Positions 1-10,430 of a stretch of DNA of 64,000 nucleotides are shown here, piece after piece. The translations under genes were made by a program, and so were the position numbers. Position 1 is the first letter of the stretch, and every line of letters begins with the position of its first letter. Under the pieces are notes generated by a model. It searched no databases. It saw nothing but the letters and a program-made list of their open reading frames with translations, and was not told where the DNA came from. Origin of the DNA: Ditylenchus dipsaci (taxonomy: Eukaryota; Nematoda; Chromadorea; Rhabditida; Anguinidae); NCBI GenBank assembly GCA_004194705.1, contig SADC01001153.1, forward strand, positions 744,001-808,000. Direction: 5' to 3'.

Positions 1-1497
1 CAACCATGTCGCATAAATTTAATCACCTCCTGAAGAACCTCATCTGAATTTATAGAATCAGCAATCTCATTGCTAGTAACAGGAATCGTTTCTAATTGAT
101 GAATAAGAATTTGTTCGACCTCAGCGTCGAATTGAATTTGAGCTATGACAAACTCATCGTCATCACGGGGATAATTAGCAACTAAACGGGATAGGGAATC
201 GACCTGTCCAAAGTCAGCAGTATTGATGTATTGAATATCGAAATTATAGGCACTCAGGATTAAAGCCCATCTTTGAAGCCTACTGGCAGCATACCGTATT
301 TTCTCTAATAATGACCCCTCTCTAATAATGACCCCCCCTCCTTATTTTTGACTAAGATTTCAGAGTTGAGGCCATTTTTGATTGACAATTTCGGAATTTT
401 GAGGGGTTGAAAAATAATGACCCGGGGTCATTATTAAAGAAAATACGGTATACAGGAATGCCCTTTTTCGAACCAAAGATAGCAAGTAATGGTTTATGGT
501 CCGTCTGAAGAATGAATTTACGGCCAAAGATGAATTTATGGAATTTCTTTACTGCGAAGATTAACCCTAACCCTTCTTTCTCAATCTGACTGTAATTTTG
601 CTGAGATGAATTTAATGATCGTGAAGCATGTTCAACGACTTTAATGGATCCGTCAGGGAATTTATGAGAAAGAGTTGCACCGATGCCATCCTTCGATGCA
701 TCTGCTGAAACAATGATAGGTAATTTAGGATCGTAATGGACTAACAAAAGATCGGAACAAATGATGTCCTTAGCCCTATCGAAAGCCTTTTGACACTCAT
801 TTGACCACTCGTAAGGGATATCTTTTTGTAATAATCTATCTAATGGAGTCCGTAAATGTCGCATCTCTTTTATGTATTTGCCATAGAAATTTAATGCCCC
901 AAGGAATGATCTAACTTGCGACACATTTTGAGGACTAGGCATGTTTTTAATTGCAATGGATCTTTTTGGATCTGGCTTGATTCCAGTAGAATCAACAATT
1001 TGACCTAATTAATTAACTTGCTCGACTCCAAATTTGCATTTGTCCAATTTTAGATGAAATCCAAATGATTGAATTCGTTGAAGAACAGCGAAAGCGTCTT
1101 TGTAATGTATATCCCTTGAAGGAGAAGCTATAATCACATCATCTAAGTAGGCAAAAGCAAATTTGAAGTCTACAAGCATTTGGTCCATAACTTTCTGAAA
1201 GATTGAGGGTGCGAATTTGACGCCGAAAGGAAGCCTCTCATATTGGAAAATGCCTCTGTGCGTATTAATTCCACATAACTTTTTAGATTCCTCGTCTAAC
1301 TCTATCTGGAAATAGGCATCAGACAGGTCAAGACACGTGAATATTTTAGATCCATTTAGTTTACACAAAATTTCATCTGGGATCGGCAATGGGTGTTTGT
1401 TCAGTTCGAGCGCATTATTTAAACCTGTCGAGAAATCGGCACAAACTCTAGTTTTACCATCCTTTTTCTTGACTGCCACAATAGGAGCATTATGTTC
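1..1497 (-). pseudogene. pol: Ty3/gypsy retrotransposon pol fragment (reverse transcriptase + RNase H), broken
   Basis: Read on the minus strand, 1497 to about 1009 is the central and C-terminal reverse transcriptase, with VKKKDGKTRVCADF, TCLDLSDAYFQIE, LPFGVKFAPSIFQ and the catalytic FAYLDDVIIAS (YxDD class). A TAA at about 1006-1008 stands where a tyrosine is expected (VN-stop-LGQIVDSTGIKPD). The frame then continues through RSFLGALNFYGKYI into RNase H (SADASKDGIGATLS, QTDHKPLLAIFG). The MITE at 294-448 splits GIPVY from AASRLQRWALIL; the frame resumes to base 1 with YNFDIQYINTADFGQVDSLS. Upstream RT motifs, protease and gag are missing beyond 1497, where an 11-bp duplication (TTTGAACATAA) marks the break. 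The element is nonautonomous and old. The family assignment is firm; the remainder lies left of the window. Confidence 0.93.
294..448. mobile_element. 155-bp MITE with CCGTATTT termini, inserted in gypsy pol
   Basis: The ends are inverted (CCGTATTTTCTCTAATAATG and its complement at the right end), flanked by TA on both sides (292-293 and 449-450). Removing the element plus one TA restores the pol frame exactly (V-Y-A-A-S). TA duplication and small size fit a Tc1/mariner-type nonautonomous element. It is one of about ten copies of this family in the window. Confidence 0.9.
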
Positions 1498-1547
1498 AAA
1501 TTATGTTCAAATGCCTCATTTATATTTCGGGATTACACTCAGACTTT

Positions 1548-1720
1548 CACGAGCTTCGAGTAAAATTAAAAACGATCGGCAAAATCGGAATCCTTACGAT
1601 ATTTGGACCAGACTGTCAAAACAGAAATGGCAAAAGCCTTCAAAAATCGAGGTAAAAAAGTGTCGGACCCAAGGCGGGAACGAACTTTTGGGGGTGCCAT
1701 AGTAGAGAGGTTTGACTGTA
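1548..1720. repeat. One arm of the TCGACTSTCGATATA-type foldback family
   Basis: This stretch (ACGATCGGCAAAATCGGAAT ... GTGTCGGACCCAAGGCGGGA) closely matches the right arm of the complete foldback at 27126-27580. Only one arm is present here, so it is a truncated copy. Open frames across it are shadows. Confidence 0.75.
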
Positions 1721-1983
1721 TCTTTAAAAATGTAGACCTCAAATCAAAAAGTATGAAGAAAGTCAAACCAATGACGTGGTTGATACTTTCTTATTTTCGG
1801 TTCACATTTTTAAAATGCATTGTAGACTCTTTTTGCTAAGCTGCAGTGACCGAAACGGGGTAAAATTACCTTTTGGAAGCTGGTTTACCTTGGTCCCCCA
1901 AGGCAAAAAGTTTTTTCTCGAAAATTTCCTTCCCTTAAACAAATAATTATTTGTTTCCCAAAACAAATAATACCTTGCCGATA

Positions 1984-2338
1984 TAGTGACCGTTCGTCCG
2001 GCCGGGCCCGTTCCGTCCGCCTTCAGGACGGAGAAGTACGAGACGGCGGATGAGCGGCAAATTTTCGACAAATGACATCCCTCGTAGTCTAAGACAATTA
2101 TATCGATAAAAACTACTATTAAAAAATCCTATGCGACTAAATAAGCGGTATTTTATGAAAAAATGCAAAATTTGCACGATAAAAAAAATACAAACAAAAT
2201 AATTTTTTTTTGCCTTTATCATGCTATAAACGGACGGCGCACGGCCGGCCATATTCTTCACAAACCGGACGGCCGGTCAAAATTTTTTGCACGGCAGACG
2301 GGACGCCTTCCGAATTTCAAAAAAGGTGTCACTATGCT
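1984..2338. repeat. Degenerate GC-rich-armed inverted-repeat element
   Basis: The ends read TAGTGACC and GGTGTCACTA, and the arms carry CCGGCCGGGC/GGCCGGCC-type blocks in opposite orientation around an AT-rich middle. It is probably an old MITE. The rest of 1840-2800 shows no gene that I can support. Confidence 0.5.
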
Positions 2339-2862
2339 TGCAGAAAACTAGAATCGCAGGGCTACCTGATGGTGTTGTCTCTTTTGAAATAAATCTTAGA
2401 AAATTTAAGATAATCAGTCAAAACTAAAATATGCTCAAAAAAGAAAGTAAATTGAAGTTTCTAAGAGGTAGCCAACCTGCTTCTTTCAGGTTCATATTAT
2501 TTGTCCTAAATTCCGTCCGAGGTTCTTTTTTGGTCATTTTTAATTGACAATTCCCATATTTTGAGAGGGTTGAAATATAAGCCCATAGGCTTCAATTAGA
2601 GAAAGTAAAAAATAACCTTTTTTTTGTTACAGCAGTGTAACTAACGTGTTTGTGAAGCGATCTCTAACCTCCTTCACCTCATTTACATTTACTTCCTGTG
2701 ACTCTTGCACAGATTGCAATTTGGCAGGACCAACTGAATTAGTGACGCAAAAAGTGGTATCGTCAGACAAGTCGGTGTTTGTACATTTCATTTAAAATTT
2801 TTGGCATTTTTAAAATATTTTTCTAGACTTCTACAAAACAATAAGATAAAGCCATTAGTCGT

Positions 2863-2947
2863 ATGGATTCTAAAAGGTCCAGAAGAAAGAAGCCGAAGAA
2901 AGTTAGGTTTGGTGGCCTTAATGTCTTCTACTTCAACAGAGCACAAG
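2863..2947 (+). CDS. CSRNP/AXUD1-like protein, N-terminal exon
   Basis: The exon encodes MDSKRSRRKKPKKVRF followed by GGLNVFYFNRAQG. This matches the N-terminal signature of cysteine/serine-rich nuclear proteins, a basic stretch followed by VRF..VTVYYF.R.QGF. The ATG follows a splice acceptor (TTTTCTAG) by about 35 bases. The donor is uncertain: GTTGCG directly after CAAG is a weak candidate. The usual continuation (VP..GG..LGM) does not follow in frame, and I could not find it in the next 8.5 kb, so an exon is missing, diverged or hidden in the repeats. The downstream exons of the same gene are at 11470-14017. Confidence 0.65.
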
Positions 2948-4296
2948 GTTGCGGTTGTTTGCAATTATTTTCTGGCAAAATTACCGAATACCGCATAAAC
3001 CAAATTAGTGTTAGATGCATACTTAACTTTCGTTTGACTCGCATTAACTTTTGTCCATTAAATTCACAAAATGTAATGGTCATAGAATGTGTCGAAAGCT
3101 TACGACAAGTGCCAAGCTAACAAGAAAAAAGAAAGCCGGTCACACAATCGAAAGTCTTAGGTACATTTTACAATATTTTGCAAAATCCTGTTTAAAGGGG
3201 CATGCCCACGCCAATAAGTTTGATTTCAAATGTTTGAATTCCCGGGCACCAGTTTTTCAGATGAAGACAAAATGAATTTGAAATCACTTTTCATTTCAAA
3301 AAAAAATTATGGTATCCTTTTAGTCGTCTCACTTTTTGCGATACCTTTTTCCGTAACACTTATTATCTTGTTTAGCAATACCCAATTCTAGGGGCAAAAC
3401 TAATATTGGTTGGTAATTTTCGGTTTCTCGTATGAAAATGTTAGGGTTTTTTTTGCACAGCTTTATCTCGGAGTTCAGGTGGTCGATAACTCGCTTCTTA
3501 GGTCAAGCAATTTTCTCGTATCAGTTATTCGTCCAAATGCCGATCCCCGACACCAATTGTAATTTTATAAAAGCATCAATTTTTAACCAAACATAAACGA
3601 TCCCACTTGCCATAGTATGGACGTGGTATCCTTATCATTTAACATCATTACCGTATTTCCTTTAATAGGGCCCCTATTTTGTCAATATACTTTCAGGGTG
3701 TGTATCTCAGGGCTGAGTGAATATTTTACAAAGATATGTATTGCATTTTCTGGACTCCTACGAGTATGTAAAGTTCATTTTGAAAACGATACGTTGTTTT
3801 ATAATATCTCATCAAAAATCCATTTGCATGTGTAGAACCTTCAATTTGATGCGAAAGTCCAACAGAATTTCTCAGATTTGTCTAGTCCAGCTGATTGGAA
3901 GATGTGCTGTTGGCTTTAGCGAAAGCACTCATTTTCACAGACGACATTTTGGATGTTGGGATACTAATACAAGGTTATTCGGAAGGTCGTGATAAATTTG
4001 AGATAGAAACATCTTGAAATAGACTAGAGTAACGATAATACGAAATTTCGGTCATTCGAAAAGCGCCAAAAAGTGATAATTGAAAAATGTCGTCATCCTG
4101 CGACATAACACAATCCTTCTCCGTTCGTCATAGTTTCACACTTCGACTAACCACAAATTCATTCCTCGCGACATCATTCGAAATTCACAAAACCCAAACA
4201 ACAAGTCACTTTACTGCGCCAGAGAACACATACATAAAAAAATCCGACAATAAGGAAACTTATTTTAACAACAGTCGAATCAAATGTATTCTCTTT

Positions 4297-4603
4297 TCAA
4301 TACGTCTTCTTTCTGAACTTGCAGCCTTCCGCCAGGCGCGCTTTTCCTCCAGTAGGCTGACAGAGATCAGTTCCACATCAAACGCAGGAGACAACGGTAG
4401 AGGCATGGCTGAAGGTAGTCGTAATCTTGGTGCAACCGGACACTTCACATCCTCAAATAATTTTGACTAAAACTAGAAAGCTTATAAAAAATATTAAAAC
4501 TTACCATAAAAAACGAATTCGGATGCTGGACGAGTCGCTTGAGCTTGTGTCGCTTGAGCTCATCTTCCTTGGTCGGTTGAAACAAATCCTTTCCGAGTGG
4601 CAT
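4297..4603 (-). pseudogene. RPS27: 40S ribosomal protein eS27 (RPS27) copy, intron-bearing, frameshifted
   Basis: Exon 1 is 4603-4505: [20 protein letters not shown], then [13 protein letters not shown], followed by GTAAGT. The 53-bp intron is 4504-4452. Exon 2 is 4451-4297: DVKCP, then after a needed +1 base GCTKITTTFSHASTVVSCV, then CGTDLCQPTGGKARLAEGCK and FRKKTY plus stop. Family length (about 84 aa) and order are fully conserved, and all four zinc-finger cysteines of the C4 motif are encoded. Two lesions are present: one G is missing after CCG (reads CCGGTTGC, expected CCGGGTTGC), and TGA replaces the glycine codon in CVGC. The intron shows DNA-level rather than mRNA-derived duplication. 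It lies inside the composite foldback. Functional loss is likely unless the lesions are assembly errors. Confidence 0.93.
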
Positions 4604-4734
4604 CTTGCTTTACGCTTGACGAAAGAGCTTCTAAATGAGTTTAACGAATGGTTACTTGCAAAAAAATAATAACAAATGAGACAGCACAAGTTAATCTTTA
4701 GCGGCTGTAACTAATTTACCCCGCCAAATTACTG

Positions 4735-5463
4735 ATTTACCCCGCCAAATTATTTTTGGACAATACTTTTTCTCCGACTAAAACACTTTTTTTTCCGACT
4801 AAAATATTTTTTTTCCGACTAATTTTATTTCCGACTAAAACACTTTTTTCTCCGACTAAAATACTTTTTTTTCCGACTAATTTTGATTCTCGACACGAAA
4901 TCAACCATTTTTAAAAAATTTTGTGTGAAATTCAAGGGTGGGCAAAGACCAGATGGCTGGAGACCCACTCCGGAATGGCCAAAAGGCCAAAATTATTGGT
5001 TTTTTGGGGTTTACTAAAGGGGGAGTAAACTTTTTGAGAAAAATCGATTGAGCGGATCAGATTTCGGGTACAATCGGCTTAATCGCCCACAACTCCACCC
5101 TGAACCACTCGAAACCACCATAAACCTGGAATTCTGAGCGATTAAGCCGATCGGACCCGAAATCTGATCCGCTCAATCGATTTTTCTCAAAAAGTTTACT
5201 CCCCCTTTAGTAAACCCCCAAAAAACCAATAATTTTGGCCTTTTGGCCATTCCGGAGTGGGTCTCCAGCCATCTGGTCTTTGCCCACCTTGAATTTCACA
5301 CAAAATTTTTTAAAAATGGTTGATTTCGTGTCGAGAATCAAAATTAGTCGGAAAAAAAAGTATTTTAGTCGGAGAAAAAAGTGTTTTAGTCGGAAATAAA
5401 ATTAGTCGGAAAAAAAATATTTTAGTCGGAAAAAAAAGCACAGCCTTTCAAAATTTGAATCTT
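4735..5463. repeat. Foldback repeat with CCGACTAAAA-array arms
   Basis: The left arm carries direct units of CCGACTAAAACACTTTTTT from 4777, then GATTCTCGACACGAAATCA down to about 5095. The right arm repeats it in reverse from about 5130 to 5440 (TTTTAGTCGGAAAAAAAAGT). A short unique loop (about 5095-5130) carries CACCCTGAACCACTCGAAAC. The arms are nearly identical, so this is a very long hairpin. Confidence 0.9.
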
Positions 5464-6199
5464 AGTGTATTAGGGAAATTGGCGCCAAACAAAAAATTAT
5501 CGAAAATGGTCGATTTGAGACACCTTTTTTGTTTCATGCTGCTGACCAGGTTTTTTCACTTTCGGCTTCTGCATGCTTTTTGCCAAAATATTCCTCACAT
5601 GAAGGGCTTTCGAGTGAGCCATCACTTGCCCATAAAGCAGTTAAAATTTCAAAACCAGAACTAATTTTTGTGCAGATTTTCGAAGAAATTTCTTCGCATT
5701 ATTGATTTGATCGAAATCTTGCCAAGTTTTTTTTTCTAAATTTTGTCAAACAAAACCGGAGATTCGATAGAGGAGTAAATTTGCTGCGTGTTGGTACCAA
5801 GGACGTATGCAAAAAATGCAAATTTAGGGTGTCTAATGCAAAAGTTAGATGATAAACGCAAAAACCCCTATTTTTACTCGGAAAAATGCCAATTGTTTGC
5901 TTAAAATGGTCTCTAGTTTTATAAACTCTGACTTTACAAAAATCGGTCTGATTATTCTTGTAGCTGAATGTCTGAGCTATCTTTTGTTGCATGAGAGGTC
6001 CTAAAAACGACGACTTTTTCAGATTTTTTGACGGAATCAAATTTGGTGTAATTTTCAGGTATGATGAGGACTTGCAATCCAAGCTATCAAAGAAGCAGAG
6101 AGCAGGACGGAAATCAAGAATCAATGAGAAGCAGGTTTAGCAGGCGTAACAGGTTGCGTTTGGTACCTCTTCAGTGATCACACTTATTTTTTACTTTAG

Positions 6200-6648
6200 C
6201 AAACTGCGCATAAGACTGTGGCCGGAAAAGCTCCGAAAAAGTCTGTAGGTGTCAAGACATGCTCGTGCCGGAGTTGATGGTGGAATCAAGAAGGCGCGTC
6301 GCTATCGTCCTGGCACTGTTGCTCTTCGTGAGATGCTCCGCTACCAATAGTCGACTGATTTGCTGCTCCGTAAGCTTCCATTTCAGCGCCTTGTCCGTGA
6401 AATTGCGCAAAAGTTCAAGGCAGTTCTTCGCTATCAGTGCGTTCCTCTTCCGATCATCGTATATGTCCTCCAATAACCTATTTGTTTTTAGGGCGTTTGC
6501 TGTTGTTGCTCTTCAGGAAGCCATGGAAATGTAGTTGACATGCTTCTTCGAAAACAGCAATTTGTGCGCCGTCCATGCCAAGCGGGTCACCGTCATGTGC
6601 AAGGACCTTCAGCTGGCTCGTCGTCTTCGTGGTCAATTTCATGCTTGA
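6200..6648 (+). pseudogene. H3: Histone H3 copy, two exons, with frameshift and in-frame stops
   Basis: Exon 6200-6436 follows TTACTTTAG and encodes QTAHKTVAGKAPKKSVGVKT. After an extra base it continues [60 protein letters not shown]. The donor GTGCGT and acceptor TTTTTAG bracket a 55-bp intron. Exon 6492-6648 encodes [53 protein letters not shown], stop. This aligns over nearly the whole H3 core. The stops fall at a lysine and a tyrosine position, so reassignment of TAG to one amino acid does not explain them. The first few codons (MARTK) lie upstream and I could not place them. The N-terminal tail is also two residues short. It is carried in the inner part of the composite foldback. Confidence 0.93.
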
Positions 6649-7390
6649 GGCTTTGGAAGAAATTGCAACACAATCGTTACACAGTCATACTCGTTACAGC
6701 TACTCCAAAGGTTCTTCTAAGAACCTCTTTGTTTTTGTCTTTCTCATAAGTTGTTCTGAATAAACTTATTTATTATGAAGTTTTTGTATTCGGATTCTTA
6801 CTTTTTCTGTGTTATCAGGTGATGTGATGTAGTCAAGTGGATTGTCAGAATTATGTCATAGTGAATGAGATTTAGATCCCTTCTCCTTTTTCGGTTAAAA
6901 TACCTATAATTCTAGTGTTTTTGCAATTTTTTAACCAATTGTGAAATGGCAAAAATCTTTGATTTGTGATGTTTGAGGTGTTGAAGTTTTAAATGAAGCT
7001 GATTACGTTCGTAACTAGAGATGGGCGTTTGCATTTGCCTAATACCAATACTGATATTTTTTGGTTCTCTCTAAACCCAATACCAATGTTTCAAAGTTGT
7101 GGACCTCAATATATTTCCCAATACCAATATTTTTTCAAAAGTCTATTTGTTCACCAAAACATTAAAAAAAGTTCCTGATTCAGTCTAATAGGAACTCATG
7201 TTACGGACATACGATGAAATTTCTAAACAAAAGATCTTTTGGAGTAAAAGACCCTGTGATTTTTGCAAAAAAACAGTACATTTCAGTGAAGGAAAGACAA
7301 AAAATTTAAAAAGGCGCGTAAAAACGGCAACTTAATTCTTGGCGTTTTGTTTGAGTTGAACTACAAGGAAATTCAAATTTTGAAAGGCTG

Positions 7391-8450
7391 TGAAAGTGTT
7401 TTAGTCGGAGAAAAAAGTATTGTCCATTATTTTTTTACCCCGCCAAATTAGAATTTACCCCGCCAAATTTGAATTTTCGGTGAAATACTGCAGTAAATTT
7501 TGCGGGAATTCAGATTTTATAGTCAAAAATGACTTGTATCGCTCAAAATCCCACTCCCGAGTGGCCAGAAGCCCTGAAAGTTGGTTTTTGGGGGTTTACT
7601 AAAGGGGGTAAACTTTTTGGGAAAAATCGATTGAGCGGATCAGATTTCGGGTCCGATGGGCTCAATCGCTCAGGATTCCACCCTTAACCATTCTCAACTA
7701 TCTTAAACCAACCTAAGCACTGATTTAGGGTAGTTAGATACTGGTCTGGAGCAGTTTGGGATGGTTTAGGGTGGTTTAAGATGGTTGAGAATGGTTAAGG
7801 GTGGAATCCTGAGCGATTGAGCCCATCGGACCCGAAATCTGATCCGCTCAATCGATTTTTCGCAAAAAGTTTACCCCCCCCTTTTAGTAAACCCCCAAAA
7901 AACCAACTTTCAGGGGCTTCTGGGGCCGTATGCATTGGCAGCTAGGATTGAGGATAGGATTAATCCTATCCTCAAGCCTAACCGTATGCATTAGGACGGA
8001 TTGGATTCTAGATCGGATAATTTCAGTGCATTTTCAGAAACGTGAAATTTTTCCGATCAAGAATCCAAGCCGATCCGTATGCATTAGGACGGATAGGATT
8101 AAGGATAGGATTAATCCTATCTCCAATCCGATCCGTATGCATTGGAACACGGATTGAGGATAGGATTAATCCTATCCTCAATCCTAGCTGCCAATGCATA
8201 CGGCCCTGGCCACTCGCGGGTGGGATTTTGAGCGATACAAGTCATTTTTGACTATAAAATCTGAATTCCCGCAAAATTTACTGCAGTATTTCACCGAAAA
8301 TTCAAATTTGGCGGGGTAAATTCAAATTTGGCGGGGTAAATCAGTAATTTGGCGGGGTAAACGAGTATTTTGCTCAAAATTCAAATTTGGCGGGGTAAAA
8401 AATAATTTGGCGGGGTAAATCAGTAATTTGGCGGGGTAAAACAATTTGAG
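7391..8450. repeat. Foldback repeat with CCCCGCCAAATT arrays at its ends
   Basis: The left arm (TTTACCCCGCCAAATTAGAA ... GACTTGTATCGCTCAAAATC ... TTGAGCGGATCAGATTTCGG) is repeated in reverse from about 7800 to 8447, where the end holds at least six direct TTTGGCGGGGTAAAT units. A smaller palindrome (7680-7810, GGTGGTTTAAGATGGTT type) forms the loop. A separate insertion sits at 7924-8208. Confidence 0.88.
7924..8208. repeat. Palindromic insertion with GGATTGAGGATAGGATTAAT units
   Basis: The ends are GGCCGTATGCATTGGCAGCT and its complement. Internally GGATAGGATTAATCCTATCC occurs several times and is itself a perfect palindrome. It splits GGGGCTTCTGG/GGCCACTCGCGGG in the right arm of the surrounding foldback, so it inserted later. 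Confidence 0.8.
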
Positions 8451-8665
8451 CCATCTTTAGCTGGCTTACCATATTACACTCAGCTATATCATGAAAAAAG
8501 TGTTACGAAAAAATGGGATCACAAACTGTGAGACGACTAGAAAGATACCATAAAAAATTTTGATATGAAAAACGATTTCAAATTCATCTTGTCTTCATAT
8601 GAAAAACTGGTGCCCGGGAATTCAAACATTTGAAATCAAAGTTATTGGCGTGGGCATGCCCCTTT

Positions 8666-9030
8666 AAAGGAGGGGGAAAAGCTATTTAGGTTTGAAAAAG
8701 TGGCCTTGGTGGCGCAGTGCGTAAGCGTTTGTGTTTTTTGGCCCAAAATAGTGTGCAGGTTCGATCCCACGTGGTGGCACGCTATTTTTTTTGGCTTGTT
8801 TGGCCAGTTTTAGAGGTAATTAGACTTTTTTGATGCCAGATTCGGAATCAGCGACCCGAATCACCCTGGAACTGGTCAAACAAGCCAAAAAAAGTGAAGT
8901 GCACGCATGCGGAATCGAACGAGTGTTCGGAATCGAACACTCTTTTATGACCGAAAACACAAACGCTTACGCACTGCGCCACTGAAGCCACTTTTTCAAA
9001 CCTAAGTGGCTTTTCCCCTCCTTTAAATGT
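8666..9030. repeat. Foldback whose arms are tRNA-derived sequences in opposite orientation
   Basis: The outer ends are TTTAAAGGAGGGGGAAAAGC and GCTTTTCCCCTCCTTTAAA. Each arm carries an internal-promoter-like pair: TGGCGCAGTGCGTAAGCG (box A-like) and GGTTCGATCCC (box B) at 8709-8775 on plus, and the same TGGCGCAGTGCGTAAGCG with TTCGATTCC on minus at about 8900-8985. Acceptor stems do not pair properly, so these are tRNA-derived SINE-like sequences rather than working tRNA genes. Confidence 0.7.
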
Positions 9031-9052
9031 CCTACAAGTAATTTTTATATGC

Positions 9053-10430
9053 TGGACCCGTACTCAAATATTTAGACTTCTAGACTAAAGTCTAAAGTCT
9101 GAATCTTCGAAAAATTAGTCGTACTCAATACGAGAGGCTAAAGTCCACTTTTTATTTAGTAACTAAATATTTAGACTTTTGGTACTCAAAACATTAGTCT
9201 CTAAAAATTTAGCAACTAATTTTATTAGTGACTAATTTTCGTACTCAAAACACTGACTAAATTTGATGCTAAAGTCTAAATATTTAGTTTAGTGACTAAT
9301 TTTTCCCTTTAAAAAAGTGGACTGCCCTATGGTAGGCTAAATTTGTTTGGTCATAACTTCTAACCCTTTTTGACATGTTTTTGTAGAAGTTGGTGTACTT
9401 TTTGATGTTGACGTTCCTATACCAACTTTTATCGCTCTTTCGATATGTCATCACCGTTTTTCTTTCTCGCTTGGAAAATGTCGAGAAAATGGACGTTTTC
9501 AAAACATACTGTTTGTATCACTTTTTGAGCTTTATAGGTGGTTGTGAACTGCGAGGTTCAATTCACCAATGTAGTCGCTAGGCACCCAGGTTGCACACAC
9601 GATTCTCATATTCTTCGCACAATCCTTCTCTGGGATGCCTTCCAAAACAATGAAATCGGTAATATTCTCCTCGGCGACTCTGGATACCCGTGTAAAAAGT
9701 GGCTCATGACTCCGTTTCTCCGACCAGCGATACCAGCAGAGTTGAGGTTGGTTTACTAGACTTTTATTAACTGTTGTATGACTACTGTATGGTTACAGAT
9801 ACAATAAGGCGCACAAGAAGACAAGGATAGGCGTGGAACAAAGAATCGGTCAGTGGAAAAGAAGATTCTCAATCCTGCATAGCAAAATTCGGATCAATTT
9901 AGAGAATGTCGTTTAGAAAATCGAGAACTGAGAATTTAGAGAATCTTGCCATTGAGCTGCGGATGCTTGAGCCTGACGATGAAGAGGGATTCCAAGATGA
10001 ACAACCGGGGGAAAAGCTCTATCAAGGCCGTAAAATGACTGGGATTCAAGAGAGAAATGGAATTGTGAGAGAGTATTTCACTTGAATGAGCACATCAAAT
10101 TGTTGTCTTTGTGCAGAAATAAAGATGCTGTTTAAATCTTTAGACAGGATAGTCGCCTTATTTTGAGTACGACTAAATACATAGTCGTTAAATATTTAGT
10201 CAAATATTTAGTCGCTAAATATTTAGTCGACCAAATATTTGGTCACTAAATTCGTTTTGAGTACAGCTAAATATTTAGACTTTTAGGTGACTAAAGTCTA
10301 AATATTTAGTCGACTAAATATTTAGTCTACCAATTATTTAGTCGTCTAATTTTTGTTTTGAGTACGAGAAGGCCACTTTTATTAGTGACTAATTATTTAG
10401 TGACTAATTGTTGTTTTGAGTACGGGTCCT
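9053..10430. mobile_element. PIF/Harbinger-type DNA transposon
   Basis: The terminal inverted repeats are GGACCCGTACTCAAA (9053-9067) and TTTGAGTACGGGTCC (10416-10430). Subterminal regions are packed with short TATTTAGTCGCTAAATATTT-type repeats in both orientations, as in Harbinger elements. The surrounding AGTAATTTTTATATGCT / AGCATATAAAAATTACGTAG pair (9035 and 10534) shows that it inserted into an older foldback. Confidence 0.85.
9538..10084 (+). pseudogene. Harbinger (HARBI1-like) transposase, C-terminal part
   Basis: Segment 9538-9747 encodes VVNCEVQFTNVVARHPGCTH, DSHILR, then LLGDSGYPCKKWLMTPFLRP, as in the HARBI1 DDE nuclease. A short intron (about 9748-9798) leads to RYNKAHKKTRIGVEQRIGQW, KRRFSILHSKIRINLENV. 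A further segment (about 9945-10084) encodes LAIELRMLEPDDEEGFQDEQ and ends in YFT plus stop. The second catalytic Asp (GDSG) and the Glu (GVEQRIG) are visible. The first Asp, usually in a CDA motif before FTNVVA, reads NCE here, so catalysis is probably lost. No N-terminal domain was recognised upstream. Confidence 0.85.

Larger units (their letters stand above)
3189..8675. mobile_element. Composite foldback element enclosing eS27 and histone H3 copies
   Basis: The outer arms are inverted copies of each other: about 3189-3372 (TTTAAAGGGGCATGCCCACG ... CCCGGGCACCAGTTTTTCA ... GTCGTCTCAC) and about 8495-8675 in reverse. Inside are a second arm pair (about 4719-4790 versus 7391-7445 and 8300-8447, built of TTTACCCCGCCAAATTA and TTAGTCGGAGAAAAAAGT units), a foldback at 4880-5345, and a short inverted pair (CACAGCCTTTCAAAATTTGA at 5441 and 7373). 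The eS27 copy lies between outer and second arms; the H3 copy lies inside the innermost pair. The whole structure sits in the long CSRNP intron. No transposase is visible. It may be one element or several nested insertions. Confidence 0.75.

Noticed and set aside
4087..4669. Plus-strand ORFs of 127 and 80 codons
   Set aside because: They lie antisense to the eS27 copy, which explains the region completely on the minus strand.
8702..8786. A genuine tRNA gene
   Set aside because: Box A and box B are recognisable but the acceptor and anticodon stems do not pair; it sits in a foldback arm, so it is tRNA-derived.
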